Assembly: GCA_030323885.1 (NCBI GenBank)
Contig: CM059199.1
Coordinates: 1,484,423 to 1,548,422, forward strand
DNA: 64,000 nt
Source of the DNA: Branchipolynoe longqiensis
Lineage: Eukaryota > Annelida > Polychaeta > Phyllodocida > Polynoidae
Reading direction: 5' to 3'
The notes below the pieces were generated by a model. The model saw nothing but the letters and a program-made list of their open reading frames with translations, made no database searches and was not told where the DNA came from. Position numbers and translations under genes: made by a program. Shown here one piece after another: positions 54,187-63,603 of this stretch (positions are counted from its first letter, which is position 1; each line of letters starts with the position of its first letter).

Positions 54187-54240
54187 CGTCATGATATGAT
54201 CTTAGATGTTGTTAGGACGTAAAAGAACAACAAACAAACA
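54187..54240 (+). mobile_element. SINE-S tail, severely 5'-truncated, with 14-bp target duplication
   Basis: Only the last 54 bp (gtcatgatatgatcttagat onward, ending caaacaaaca). AAGGTACATTATCC lies at 54173-54186 and again, unchanged, at 54241-54254. A clean signature of target-primed reverse transcription. Confidence 0.9.
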
Positions 54241-54282
54241 AAGGTACATTATCCTAGTTTACAGACATTTTAAATTACTAAT

Positions 54283-54615
54283 GGGGCTGTCACACTACGA
54301 CGTTTCCGCCGGCGTGCTGGCAACGCGCAAAATATTTGCAACCAGTCAACGGGTTTCGACGTGTTGTTAACGCGTCCGTAACACCCCCTACAACCCGTCG
54401 GGGCGCGTCGGGGCGCGTCGAAAGTTTTGTGCAAGCACAAAACGATCGGCGCGCCCCGACGCACGCCGACGTGTCCATCCACACGTTGCTATCAGTCAAC
54501 GTGTATCGACGCGCCACTAACGCGTCCCGACGTGTGCCGGCGTTTCGCCCAAAAAGGCGACACGTCGGCATGCGTCGACGCGCGTTGATGAGAAACGTCG
54601 TAGTGTGACAGCCCC
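54283..54615. mobile_element. element A, CpG-dense hairpin element (333 bp)
   Basis: GGGGCTGTCACACTACGACG ends, perfectly inverted at the right (gtcgtagtgtgacagcccc). The interior is full of CGACGCG/CGTCGGCG words in both orientations around a central TTTTGTGC-AA-GCACAAAA. Flanks ATTACTAAT/ATAACTTTT agree at 6 of 9. No coding potential. Confidence 0.9.
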
Positions 54616-54655
54616 ATAACTTTTGCCATATCTGAAGTGAAAGTATGCTATATTA

Positions 54656-55005
54656 AAGTTGCACAGTCCGATGATTTGGCTTTCTGTTATTTCCTGAGAT
54701 AAAGATATTAGATTGATCATTATTATCTACCTTACATTAGATTGAAGTAACTTTTATTTTAAATGGCTAACCTTTGAGATATATGAAGTGCAAATGTGCA
54801 AAATTAATGTTGGCAAGCACGCCAAAACTCCACCACCATATGCTTACGCAGTAACAGGTTCTATTAAATTGACTAAGTATTTATTCCCTTATATGTCATG
54901 ACAAATGTTTAATAAGTGCACCATTATCTAAGTTAGAAATGCAGAATCAAATCGATAATTGTTTTCGTTTTGAAAATGTGATGTTTTGATCAGACCATGC
55001 AGCTT
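54656..55005 (-). mobile_element. MITE-X7, complete (350 bp)
   Basis: AAGTTGCACAGTCCGATG...GATCAGACCATGCAGCTT, TA both sides. Confidence 0.9.
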
Positions 55006-55304
55006 TAATATTGGGGAGCAGTTCACAAACGGGACACTTCAGGTTTCAAAGAAGAACGGGGTTTATCCTATACTGACTGTAACAACGAATGTCCAAAGTT
55101 GCAGTCTGATGGATATTTCAGTTTCTATCAGTTTCTGCTCGAAATATATTAGTCGATCATTATAGCATACTCTAAGATAGTTTGATGTAAAGTTTATTTT
55201 AAATAGCCAACTCTGAAGATATTTGAAATGAAGACATGCCGGATTCATTTTAGACATCAAAATCCTGTCATCATAATATGCTTCGGTATTCACAGATTTG
55301 ATTA

Positions 55305-55654
55305 AAGCTGCATAGTCCGATGAAGTATCACATTATCAAAACCAAATCAATTAATCTAGATTTAATTTTACATATCTAACTCAGGTACTGATGCACTTAT
55401 TAAGCATTTGTTTCTGCATAGAAGGCAATGCTGAGTCAATTTAACAGAACCTGTTGCTGCAGAAGTCTATGGTGCGATAGTTTTGGCAAGCTTACCAAAC
55501 CTAATTTTCCATGTCTGCACTCAAAGTATCTCAAAAGTTTACCATTTAAAATAAAAGTAATTTTGAACTAATGTAAAGTAGATACTAGTGATCGATCTAA
55601 TATATTTATCTCAGAAAAAATACAGAAATTCAAAACCATCGGACTATGCAACTT
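55305..55654 (+). mobile_element. MITE-X9, complete (350 bp), nested in X8
   Basis: AAGCTGCATAGTCCGATG...CATCGGACTATGCAACTT with TA at 55303-55304 and 55655-55656. Excision restores gatTAaattgac, the same internal X position hit at 9.54 kb. Confidence 0.92.
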
Positions 55655-55778
55655 TAAATTGACATAATATTCCCATCTATCCAGTAACAAATGCCTAATC
55701 TAATACCCATGCCAGTATCTAAGTTCCTTATCTCGGATACAATCTAACTAAGTGTTTTTGGTTTAATGTGACGCTTAA

Positions 55779-56193
55779 GGGGCTGTCACATTAGGGTTTT
55801 TTGCGGGAGCGTATGGCGGCGTAAGCGCGTTACGTCATATACGTCGGCATATGCCGTATACGCTACTCATACGCTACTCATACGCTGCCAGATGCCGGCG
55901 TATGTGAAGCGTATGAGGCATACGCCGCCATACGCTTTCATAAATCCGTCCGTCCAAATTTGTTTGTGCATGCTCAAAAAAACCCGACCTATGAGGGCGT
56001 ATGGCCCATACTGTCAAAAAATGTCACAGCACGCTCCCATACGCTCCTCATACGCTCCTCGTACGCTCCTCGTAGGTTCCACATACGCTCAAAACCACCC
56101 GAAAGGTCACCAAATGTCATCATAGGCCGGCACGCGCAGGACCTACGTAGGTTTTCAATACGCTCCCGCCATACGCCGTAATGTGACAGGGCC
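55779..56193. mobile_element. element B (415 bp), nested in X8
   Basis: GGGGCTGTCACATTA and inverted GGCCCTGTCACATTA ends. The interior is rich in CATACGC/GCGTATG words in both orientations. Similar termini to element A. Frames here are artefacts. Confidence 0.85.
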
Positions 56194-56217
56194 TTTAGAT
56201 CGGGATTGGCAGCTTTA

Positions 56218-57690
56218 ACATGTGAGCCAGTCGCTAAGTAGGATATGTTGGATACAATGTAGCAAACTCCTTTTGGCTTCCACAATTTTAAGTTGTAAGC
56301 CAAATTATGTAGCTTTAAATAAACGGCAAATATATCAACAATGTAACTTTTGTCGTGACATTCCATTTATTCTATTATTATTATTTGTATATATTTGTAT
56401 TACTATTATTAGTCACATTCTTTTATTAACATTATGTTAAATAGATTAGCCGTGAATTTCCTAAAGCAGCAGCTGCGTATTCAGAACAGGATGTGGATTA
56501 TTTACAACTGGCTTGGTGAATCCACTGATATTATTAACGGGACTGAGATACTAAGATACTGAGATACTGAGATCCCTTTCCCACCTGCCTCAACTGTTGG
56601 GATGGGGGCTCCGCTCCGTACATGGAGCTGTTCTGCGCTGACACTGACAGGTCCATGATTCGTTCAGCAGAAACTTGTCACGCATGCGCTTGTGGGTTTC
56701 TGGCGGGATATGCGATATTGTTTGCCCACATTCCTGGTTGGGGTGGTGTAACTAAGAGAAGGTGATGATAGCTTTGGCAGATAACGGCACGCTTTGTGAC
56801 TTTGGGAGATGACAAAGCACAAGGCGATACATCAGTGTGTGGGGGGGGGGGGGGGGTTGGAAGGGGTGTGTGTGTGGGTGTGAAAATGCGCATAGCTTCC
56901 TTACTTACTTACTGTCTTACTTCAACTAACTAACATGTTTGCTCACAATGAATCAATCTGTCAACGTTCACACACAAAATGTGTTGTTGTTGTCACTGGT
57001 CCCATGATGATATGTGAGACTTCAAGACCACGAAATATGTCTTCAGAAATCTTGAAATTCATTTGGTCCATTTCAAAGCCTTGAATTTAACCTATTTAGA
57101 GTTAGTAGTGCTGACAAGACTTGAATTTCATAAAACTTCCCCCTTCCCCACTTATATAATAAATTACTCAGATATCCCCATTCGCCATTGCATTTTTTTT
57201 CTTTAAATCCAAATGAAGATAGTCTTTAATATCTTGAAATAGCCTTGAAAACCATTGAGATAGTATTTATTGAATTCCATATCTTCACGTCTGTACGAAC
57301 CCTGCGAGTGGGCTGCAGAGACGCTTCCCAAAGCATGGCACAAGTGGTCATTCTGCGTCACTTCTGTTTCCCATTGAAACTCTATCAGCTTTCGTATGAA
57401 ATGCAATTTCATATCAAAACTAATTTCTTTTACTTGGGAACTCTTTCAGCTTAAATGTGTCGGGATCAAATTTCAGCCTACAATTGCTTTTAAATAAATA
57501 TCACACCTATCAGTCAGTCAATATGCAGGAGGGAAGAGGCAGGAGGCAGGAGGGAAGATTTACTTTGAATCTATCTATCATGTTGGGTTGAAGTAGTTTA
57601 TTCCAGTAACTATATCAATTTTGTAGATCATTAAAACAATTTTTATTCATTAATTATTTCATCTATTTTATTTAATTATATGATTTTGAG
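56218..57690. other. unassigned; compound (TG)n-G17 at 56835-56856
   Basis: No gene recognised. Includes 'actgagatactgagatac' (56541-56572). Confidence 0.4.
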
Positions 57691-57842
57691 CTTTTAAAAA
57701 TTCATTAGTGTCTATTGATACATAACTGATTGTATGCTTTTACATTATACGTAAAAGCGATGGTTGAATAAAAAACAAACAATTCTCACCGACAATTGTT
57801 GCCGACACGGCGTAAAGAAACCATCAATCAATCAATCAATTT
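57690..57842 (+). mobile_element. LINE 3' end with (ATCA)n tail
   Basis: 'tgccgacacggcgtaaagaa' then ccatcaatcaatcaatcaat. A UTR-like AT-rich segment followed by a short tetranucleotide tail is typical of CR1/L2-like LINE ends. Too short to classify. Confidence 0.45.
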
Positions 57843-57988
57843 TGTAATTGAAGCTTGTAGATCTAATTATATCAAGGTGTATTTGTGTGTGTGTTTAGAA
57901 ATAATTATTCGAATATCCAGATATGGTTTCAAGATTTCATGGTTAGTTTAGCCAAAATATTAAAAGTATCTTCACATTATTCTAGATC

Positions 57989-58156
57989 TGTTAAAGCTGC
58001 ATAGTCTGATGGCTTGCAGTTTCTCTAAATTACCCTACTTCAATTCGAAGTAGCTTTAATGGCAAACTTTTGAAATATTTGAATTGGAAACAGGCACAAT
58101 TAATGTTGGCAGTAGTACCAGTTTCTATGAAATTTACTCTGTGGCAACCAGAGTTA
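57989..58156 (-). mobile_element. MITE-X partial, host of MITE-Y1
   Basis: ttaaagctgcatagtctgat, then 'taccctacttcaattcgaag', 'aaacttttgaaatatttgaa'. Internally deleted. It resumes weakly after 58573. Confidence 0.65.
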
Positions 58157-58564
58157 TAGATAAAAGATTCACCCTGTACTTGTGGTACACGGGTGAACGA
58201 CAACGTAGTGTAAATACGGGCGAAAATAGCTTTAGCATGGAACAGGAAGTAGAATGCCTGCCTCCAATATCAAATGGATACTTATGTCGGCACAGAGTTG
58301 GTGAAATGGGAGAGAATGCAAAAAGACAAGATGGCGGCATTGAAACGTCGTCGATTTCAACTTTAAATTCTATTAAACTATATGTTTTATTATATTTTTC
58401 AATTCAAAGGTAGCGGGGAAATATTGAGACATAAAAAGAATAATTGTTGCTTCTTAGATTGTGAAATTAGGCTCTCATTTCATTTCCCCGCTTTAAAAAA
58501 AATGCTTTTATATAGGGCTGGTATTCACCCGTGCACTGCGAGTACAGGGTGAATCCTTTATCTA
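58157..58564 (+). mobile_element. MITE-Y copy 1 (408 bp) with 9-bp target duplication
   Basis: TAGATAAAAGATTCACCC and inverted TAGATAAAGGATTCACCC ends. CCAGAGTTA flanks both sides (58148-58156, 58565-58573). The interior holds GACAAGATGGCGGC at 58326-58339. A 9-bp duplication suits a Mutator-like (or similar 9-bp) transposase, unlike the TA elements around it. Confidence 0.92.
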
Positions 58565-58611
58565 CCAGAGTTACTGCTAATATATTTAATAAACTCTGTG
58601 TGCAGCGTTTT

Positions 58612-58676
58612 ATCACGGATATGACCTTAGATGTTGCTAGGACGTAAAACAACAACAAACAAACAACAAACAAACA
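58612..58676 (+). mobile_element. SINE-S tail, 5'-truncated
   Basis: acggatatgaccttagatgt, gttgctaggacgtaaaac, then (CAAA)n-type tail. Confidence 0.85.
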
Positions 58677-58739
58677 GGTCAGCCAGCTAGTTACTACTGG
58701 CTCCCACTGCTTGTATCTTTGCTAGATGGTAGGCTTCTG

Positions 58740-59110
58740 TTTACTTGGATTTAATGGCCACCCCCCCCACCCCCCCCCCCCCCCAAACCACCCCCTCCAA
58801 CTAGACGCGGTGTTAACACACCTGGAGGTCAGGAAACAGCTGGGTGCGACGCTGACCTTGGAGCAAGGCCAACTTGGCAGGACCAACGACCCTGGAGGAG
58901 CTGATAATCTGGGTTTACTCCCCGGGGGCCCTCTAGGCTAGAGCTGACCTAGATGGAGTGTCTTATCTGGAACGCCGGGTGGGGGGGTGGGGGGTAACCT
59001 GAGGGACTAGGAGTGGGAACGCCGGGTGCGGGGGGTGGGGGGGGGGGGTAACCTGAGGGACTAGTAGTAGGCTTAATGGGGGTGGGGGGTGGGGTGGAGG
59101 GGGGATGTTG
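58740..59110. repeat. C-runs and a ~56-bp G-rich direct duplication
   Basis: C-runs at 58762-58784. 'ggaacgccgggtg' followed by a G-run and 'taacctgagggacta' occurs at 58969 and again at 59026. Confidence 0.85.
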
Positions 59111-59245
59111 GGATACTACACAGGGTAGTGTGCCAGAGAGAATAATGGTTTTTTTTCTGGAGGCAGAGTGTAGCTTCTTACAGCTATTTTCGTTTGTTGT
59201 CTTGGTACATTATTCGATTAAGCAGCGGAAATTTCAATCCCTAAT

Positions 59246-59408
59246 TGGTCTTCCTAGTTTTCCTTGCCCTATCCTAGTAATGGCAAATTCCCATGGTAGG
59301 TTGTGGAAAGTATTAATTTCTTTCTAAGTCATTGGTTTGACTAGGACCTGGGGGTTTGAATCGCACAAACTACCAAAACTGCAGTTGACGCTCAACTCAT
59401 TCGGTCGT
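59246..59408 (-). mobile_element. SINE-S, head portion
   Basis: ccttgccctatcctagtaat, aagtcattggtttgactagg, gggtttgaatcg and 'ctcaactcattcggtcg', in minus order. Confidence 0.75.
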
Positions 59409-59960
59409 ATTTAAAGCTGCATAGTCCGATGCAAACAAAATTGTCAAAACCAAAAGAATTATCTAGATTTGATTCTACATATCTAACTTAGATGCTGGTG
59501 CACTTATTAAACATTTGTCGTCACACATGAAGGGATACCCCCATCACACCAAACTTGTTCTCACTACGTTCTTGAAAATGTTGCTGAACCGGCTCAAACT
59601 CTGTGCAAATGGAATGTATGTAGTAGCAACTTTTTACAGTCTGTTTACGAACAGAATGGATGGGCTAGAACGGAAATGTGCTCCAGAACTTTGAGCATGC
59701 CCAAAATTGTCTTGCAGCCACGTTCTACCCCAACCACAGCCTGTTTTAGAATGGGGTCGGATGGTTTGAGAACTAGTTTGGTGTGATGCATTGAAAGAAA
59801 TACTAAGTTAATTTTGTTAAGATTGTTGAACTGCTAAAGCCTAAGATTTCGAGAATGTTGCTGTGCACACCCCAAATGACTTCGCATGTTTCCACATCAA
59901 ATTTCTCCAAATTAGTCTTGCACTATAAAAGTTACTTATATGAGATTGGAACGGTCACTC
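59407..59960 (+). mobile_element. MITE-X split by element K
   Basis: Left 59407-59541 (aaagctgcatagtccgatg, cttagatgctggtgc). Diverged right 59789-59960 (atactaagttaattttg, gcatgtttccacatcaaat). Confidence 0.7.
59542..59788. mobile_element. element K (247 bp)
   Basis: CATCACACCAAACTTGTTCT and inverted CATCACACCAAACTAGTTCT ends (21 of 22 match). Host duplication is not cleanly resolved (CATGAAGGGATAC / CATTGAAAGAAATAC). hAT-like is a guess. Confidence 0.8.
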
Positions 59961-59976
59961 GCATATGGGTATGCTT

Positions 59977-60384
59977 ACAGCTGCATAGTCCGATGAAATA
60001 TCCAATTTTCAAAACCAAACCATTTATCTAGATTTGATTTTACATATCTAACTTAGATACTGATGCACTTATTAAGCATTTGGTTCTGCGTAGAAGGCAA
60101 TACTGAGTCAATTTAACAGAACCTGTTACTGCCCGTCCTGATATGACCTTAGATGTTGCTAGGACGTAAAACAACAACAAACAAACAAACAGAAGTCTAT
60201 GGTGTCAGAGTTTTGGCAAACTTCCCAAAACTGATTTTCCATGTTTGCACTCGAAATACCTCAAAAGTTTACCGTTTAAAAGAAAGTAACTTTGAACGAA
60301 TGTAAAGTAGATACTAGTGATCGATCTAATATATTTATCTTAAAAAAAAACCCAGAAATTCAAAACCATCGGACTATGCAACTT
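59977..60384 (+). mobile_element. MITE-X10 carrying a SINE-S tail
   Basis: gctgcatagtccgatgaaat...catcggactatgcaactt followed by TA. It closely resembles X9. A 60-bp SINE-S tail interrupts 'gttactgc|agaagtct'. Confidence 0.88.
60131..60190 (+). mobile_element. SINE-S tail inside MITE-X10
   Basis: ccgtcctgatatgaccttag, gttgctaggacgtaaaac, then (CAAA)n. No long target duplication visible. Confidence 0.85.
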
Positions 60385-60618
60385 TAATAAGGAAAATGAG
60401 AAACTGAAAAGCATTGAGCTGTGCAACTTTACTGGAGAGGATCCAAGATAATCGATGTTTCTTTAATCATTGTTGCGCTTAATATTTTAACAAATGCATT
60501 CATTGTCAATACTCTTGACAATAATTTAATTTATGTTTTAATCATCCATGTGAACTTATTTTTAAAATTATTATTTAAACTAAGTTATGGCCAAACGAAC
60601 TGTTTCGTTCACATTCTA

Positions 60619-60863
60619 ATGCTAGGTACACACCTACCGTTTTGCCGCACACACCTATCGTATACGATCTAAAACTGCCCAAAAGTCGTGAGGTGTGCAT
60701 TCCCCTAGCACGCCTACCGATTGCGATTCGCGACTTTTAGGGCTAAAACTGCTTCCTTACGATTGCGATTCGCGATTCGAAAAATGAATCGGCCTGTTTT
60801 CAGTTTTAAGCTAGTTGCGAGTTTTAGTGCGCGAATCGTAAGCGGTAGGTGTGTACTTGGCAT
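60619..60863. mobile_element. element C (245 bp)
   Basis: ATGCTAGGTACACACCTACC and inverted ATGCCAAGTACACACCTACC ends. The interior is rich in GCGATTCGCGATT. Possible duplication CATTCTAAT/CATCCTAAT just outside. Confidence 0.85.
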
Positions 60864-61019
60864 AAAGCATCCTAATTTTTAGATCACTTTTTTCCTTGAT
60901 GAACCTTTCTGAAATGTTCATTTGTGCCATGCACATGGGGAATCGTCACATGTACACATGCTTTTCCCGCAAACAGTGACTCTGCATGTGCATGTGGATG
61001 GGATTGTCTGCGGATGGTT

Positions 61020-61302
61020 CGCTGCTTGTTGGCGTTTTACTTCCTGGCAACATGTACCGTCATATCAGGATGGGTACCAACTTGTGACAGTGCACACATG
61101 GCAACTTTATAGTGCCGCCCCACTGGGAAACCAGTCCGATATGACCTGATATCCCACTCAGTCACATTTTATCCTGACACTAAGCCAACCAGTCCTTACC
61201 CTATCCTAATAATGCTGAGCACCCGACAGTTTTTAAGTCATTGCTTTATCTAGACCAGGATTCGAACCCGATAGTACGAATCCCACGATCCTCCAAAAGG
61301 AT
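61020..61302 (-). mobile_element. SINE-S with doubled box-B region
   Basis: Body gcgttttacttcctggcaac, gggtaccaacttgtgacag. Head region ggattcgaacccgatagtac followed by gaatcccacg. Confidence 0.85.
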
Positions 61303-61827
61303 TGTCTGTCATAAGTCAGGGTGAATGTGATCATTGTTGCTGTATGTCCCATGTCGTCAGTACTACATTAAACTGCCTCTTCTTACTCTTACTCTGTTGA
61401 GTCTTTAATTATTAGAAAGAAATGGATTCTTATCAAATCACTCCCACAGTCTTTAATTATTAGAATAGATTCTTATCAAATCTCTCCCCAGATGGTAATT
61501 CCCGCCCCCTTAGAAACATCGCATCCAATTTCCAAACACGCGAATTTTGGAGTCAGTTGAATCATTTTTAAAATTTATTTTCTGTAAAAGAGCTAAATTA
61601 TTGTAGACATCGCCCACACGTGTTCTATCTATACGTCTTCGAATGGCGGTTCGTGCTCGGCCAGTGTTTATTTGTTGTTGTTTTCAGTTAATCGGTGTCT
61701 GGCCTGGTTGACTTTGACGGGCAAAGAGATAAGAATTGTAACAAAATCGCCACTCGTCAGTCGGTAAGCGCTTCACAAGGCACGACCGACATTGGACCTC
61801 CCGGCAGCTTGGCGTGTCGTATGTATC

Positions 61828-61828
<1 letters not shown>
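61303..61828. other. unassigned sequence
   Basis: 'agtctttaattattagaa' and 'gattcttatcaaatc' duplicated at 61400-61490. Nothing else recognised. Confidence 0.4.
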
Positions 61829-61829
<1 letters not shown>

Positions 61830-61910
<81 letters not shown>

Positions 61911-61911
61911 G
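61830..61911. repeat. (TA)~40 microsatellite
   Basis: Long alternating AT with one phase change. Confidence 0.95.
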
Positions 61912-61964
61912 CCAAACGAATATATATTGCTGCGTTGTAGATATATATATATCTATATACATAT

Positions 61965-62405
61965 CATCATCATGTCATCATCATGCTGTTGGTCGCAATG
62001 CGACAAAGACTGCTTTCATTACTTGACTGCCACTCTCCATTTATTGAGCCGGTATGGTGTTTTGTGCGGTTGTACATTTCATGAAAGCTGCCTGCAAAAG
62101 TGTTGCTGCTGGATTTTGCAAGTTACCAGTGGCACTCTCTCGGGGAGCAAATAGAGGTTTCACCCCGGCAAGAACATGTCAAGACAGGCCAAAACTATTT
62201 GTCCCTGCAGTGGCTGGTCAGGAGATGTTGGGAGTTCCATACCTCAACCACCATTAATGCTGCCACAGTGACATGGTTTTCTGTTTAGGGTTTGCTCCCT
62301 TAGCCTTCGGTTCTGTCAAGAACCTGTACCACAAGGCAGTGGTTTACAACTCTGCAAGGCAGGGGCATCAAACTCCCTGAGGTATTGCTATACCTGCAAT
62401 ACCTG
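61965..62405 (+). mobile_element. repeat H, most complete copy (~440 bp)
   Basis: catcatcatgtcatcatcat through caatacctgcatacc. Open frames of 67-75 codons overlap in two phases. One reads CDKDCFHYL...CGCTFHESCLQKCCCW; another reads MVFCAVVHFMKAACKSV, shared with the 50 kb copy. Not recognised as a known element. Confidence 0.75.
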
Positions 62406-62451
62406 CATACCTATGTACATATACTATAGATAAAATATTGTTGCTTTTGTA

Positions 62452-62453
<2 letters not shown>

Positions 62454-62490
<37 letters not shown>

Positions 62491-62510
62491 CAAAATATAT
62501 ACTATATATG
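62454..62510. repeat. (TA)n
   Basis: Adjoins MITE-T3 on its left. Confidence 0.9.
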
Positions 62511-62685
62511 CAGTAAAAACTCTCTAAATCGATCGACCTTGGGACCGACTTTAAGTGGTCCATTTAGGAAGGTGGTCGGTTTAGGGAGGTAGAATATGCT
62601 TACAATGGTATTGTTGAGAACCAGATAAAGCGATCGATATAGGGGAGTGGTCGATCTGTGGAGGTGGTCGGTTAGAGAGGTTCTA

Positions 62686-62688
<3 letters not shown>
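62511..62688. mobile_element. MITE-T3, Tigger-like (178 bp)
   Basis: CAGTAAAAACTCTCTAAATC...gagaggttctACTG followed by (TA)n. Close to T2. Confidence 0.85.
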
Positions 62689-62732
<44 letters not shown>

Positions 62733-62815
62733 TACACACAACGCAGCAATATATATATATGTATATATATACATATACATATATACACACAACGCAGCAA
62801 TATATATATATATGT
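62689..62815. repeat. (TA)n plus two copies of a 54-bp unit
   Basis: 'acacacaacgcagcaata' recurs at 62734 and 62787 between TA runs. Confidence 0.85.
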
Positions 62816-62875
62816 ATACATGGAGTCGCCTACATATATATTATGTATATGGGTAATATATAAATATATATAATT

Positions 62876-63009
62876 GTAGTTCTGAAGTCAATTTAGGCAC
62901 ATAATAGAACAAATACTTCGGACAGACATATGAGAGGTATGCCTGACTATACGAAAAAATGTAATTGGCTCTCTGCATGATTAGAAAGGAGGTATCTAGC
63001 CACACTCAG

Positions 63010-63069
<60 letters not shown>

Positions 63070-63305
63070 TGGAGACTTGTACACACACACAGATATATAT
63101 GCGTGCACAGATATAGATACAAGACTATATTTATATTATATATATATATAATATGTATTATGCGAGTATAAAGACATATGGGGAATTGTTGGTCTATCAC
63201 TGTGTCAGACTCCTTAAAACCCGACACTTCACCTTCGCCACCACCTTCGACCCACCTGTCTTCCACAGTTGCAACATAGAATTTTCCTATGTGGTATGAA
63301 CAGTC

Positions 63306-63343
<38 letters not shown>

Positions 63344-63391
63344 GTATATATATATATATATATGTATATATTTATATGTTATGTATATATG

Positions 63392-63440
<49 letters not shown>

Positions 63441-63603
63441 AGTCTTGTACATATATCTAAGGAGTCTAGTAATTCAAGTGTTGCCAGATTCCTAATTTCT
63501 AGTCATGCAGTGAGTCAATGGCACTTTTTTCTCATATAGCCAGCCGAAACACACTGTTGTGATTATGTGCCTAATTTGAGTTTAGAACTACCTGTAACTG
63601 GAG
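62876..63603. mobile_element. large inverted-repeat element enclosing (TA)n
   Basis: The left arm (ttgtagttctgaagtcaatt, aggcacataatagaac, ... gcatgattagaaagg) returns inverted on the right (tctagtcatgcagtgag, gattatgtgcctaattt, gtttagaactac), about 110 bp each. (TA)n at 63010-63066 and 63306-63440 fills much of the middle. Confidence 0.7.

Larger units (their letters stand above)
55096..56215 (-). mobile_element. MITE-X8, host of X9 and element B
   Basis: Pieces at 55096-55304, 55657-55778 and 56194-56215 are collinear parts of one minus-oriented X. Two younger elements separate them. Confidence 0.8.

Noticed and set aside
54290..54608. R/A/T-rich frames on both strands
   Set aside because: Entirely within element A, a self-complementary MITE.
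55892..56181. Plus and minus frames with repeated Y/A/H words
   Set aside because: Encoded by CATACGC repeats inside element B.
30..60000. CRISPR array, prophage, operon or bacterial system
   Set aside because: No direct repeats with unique spacers of CRISPR length, no ribosome-binding-site/ORF chains. Tandem arrays here have no spacers, and gene density is that of animal intergenic DNA.
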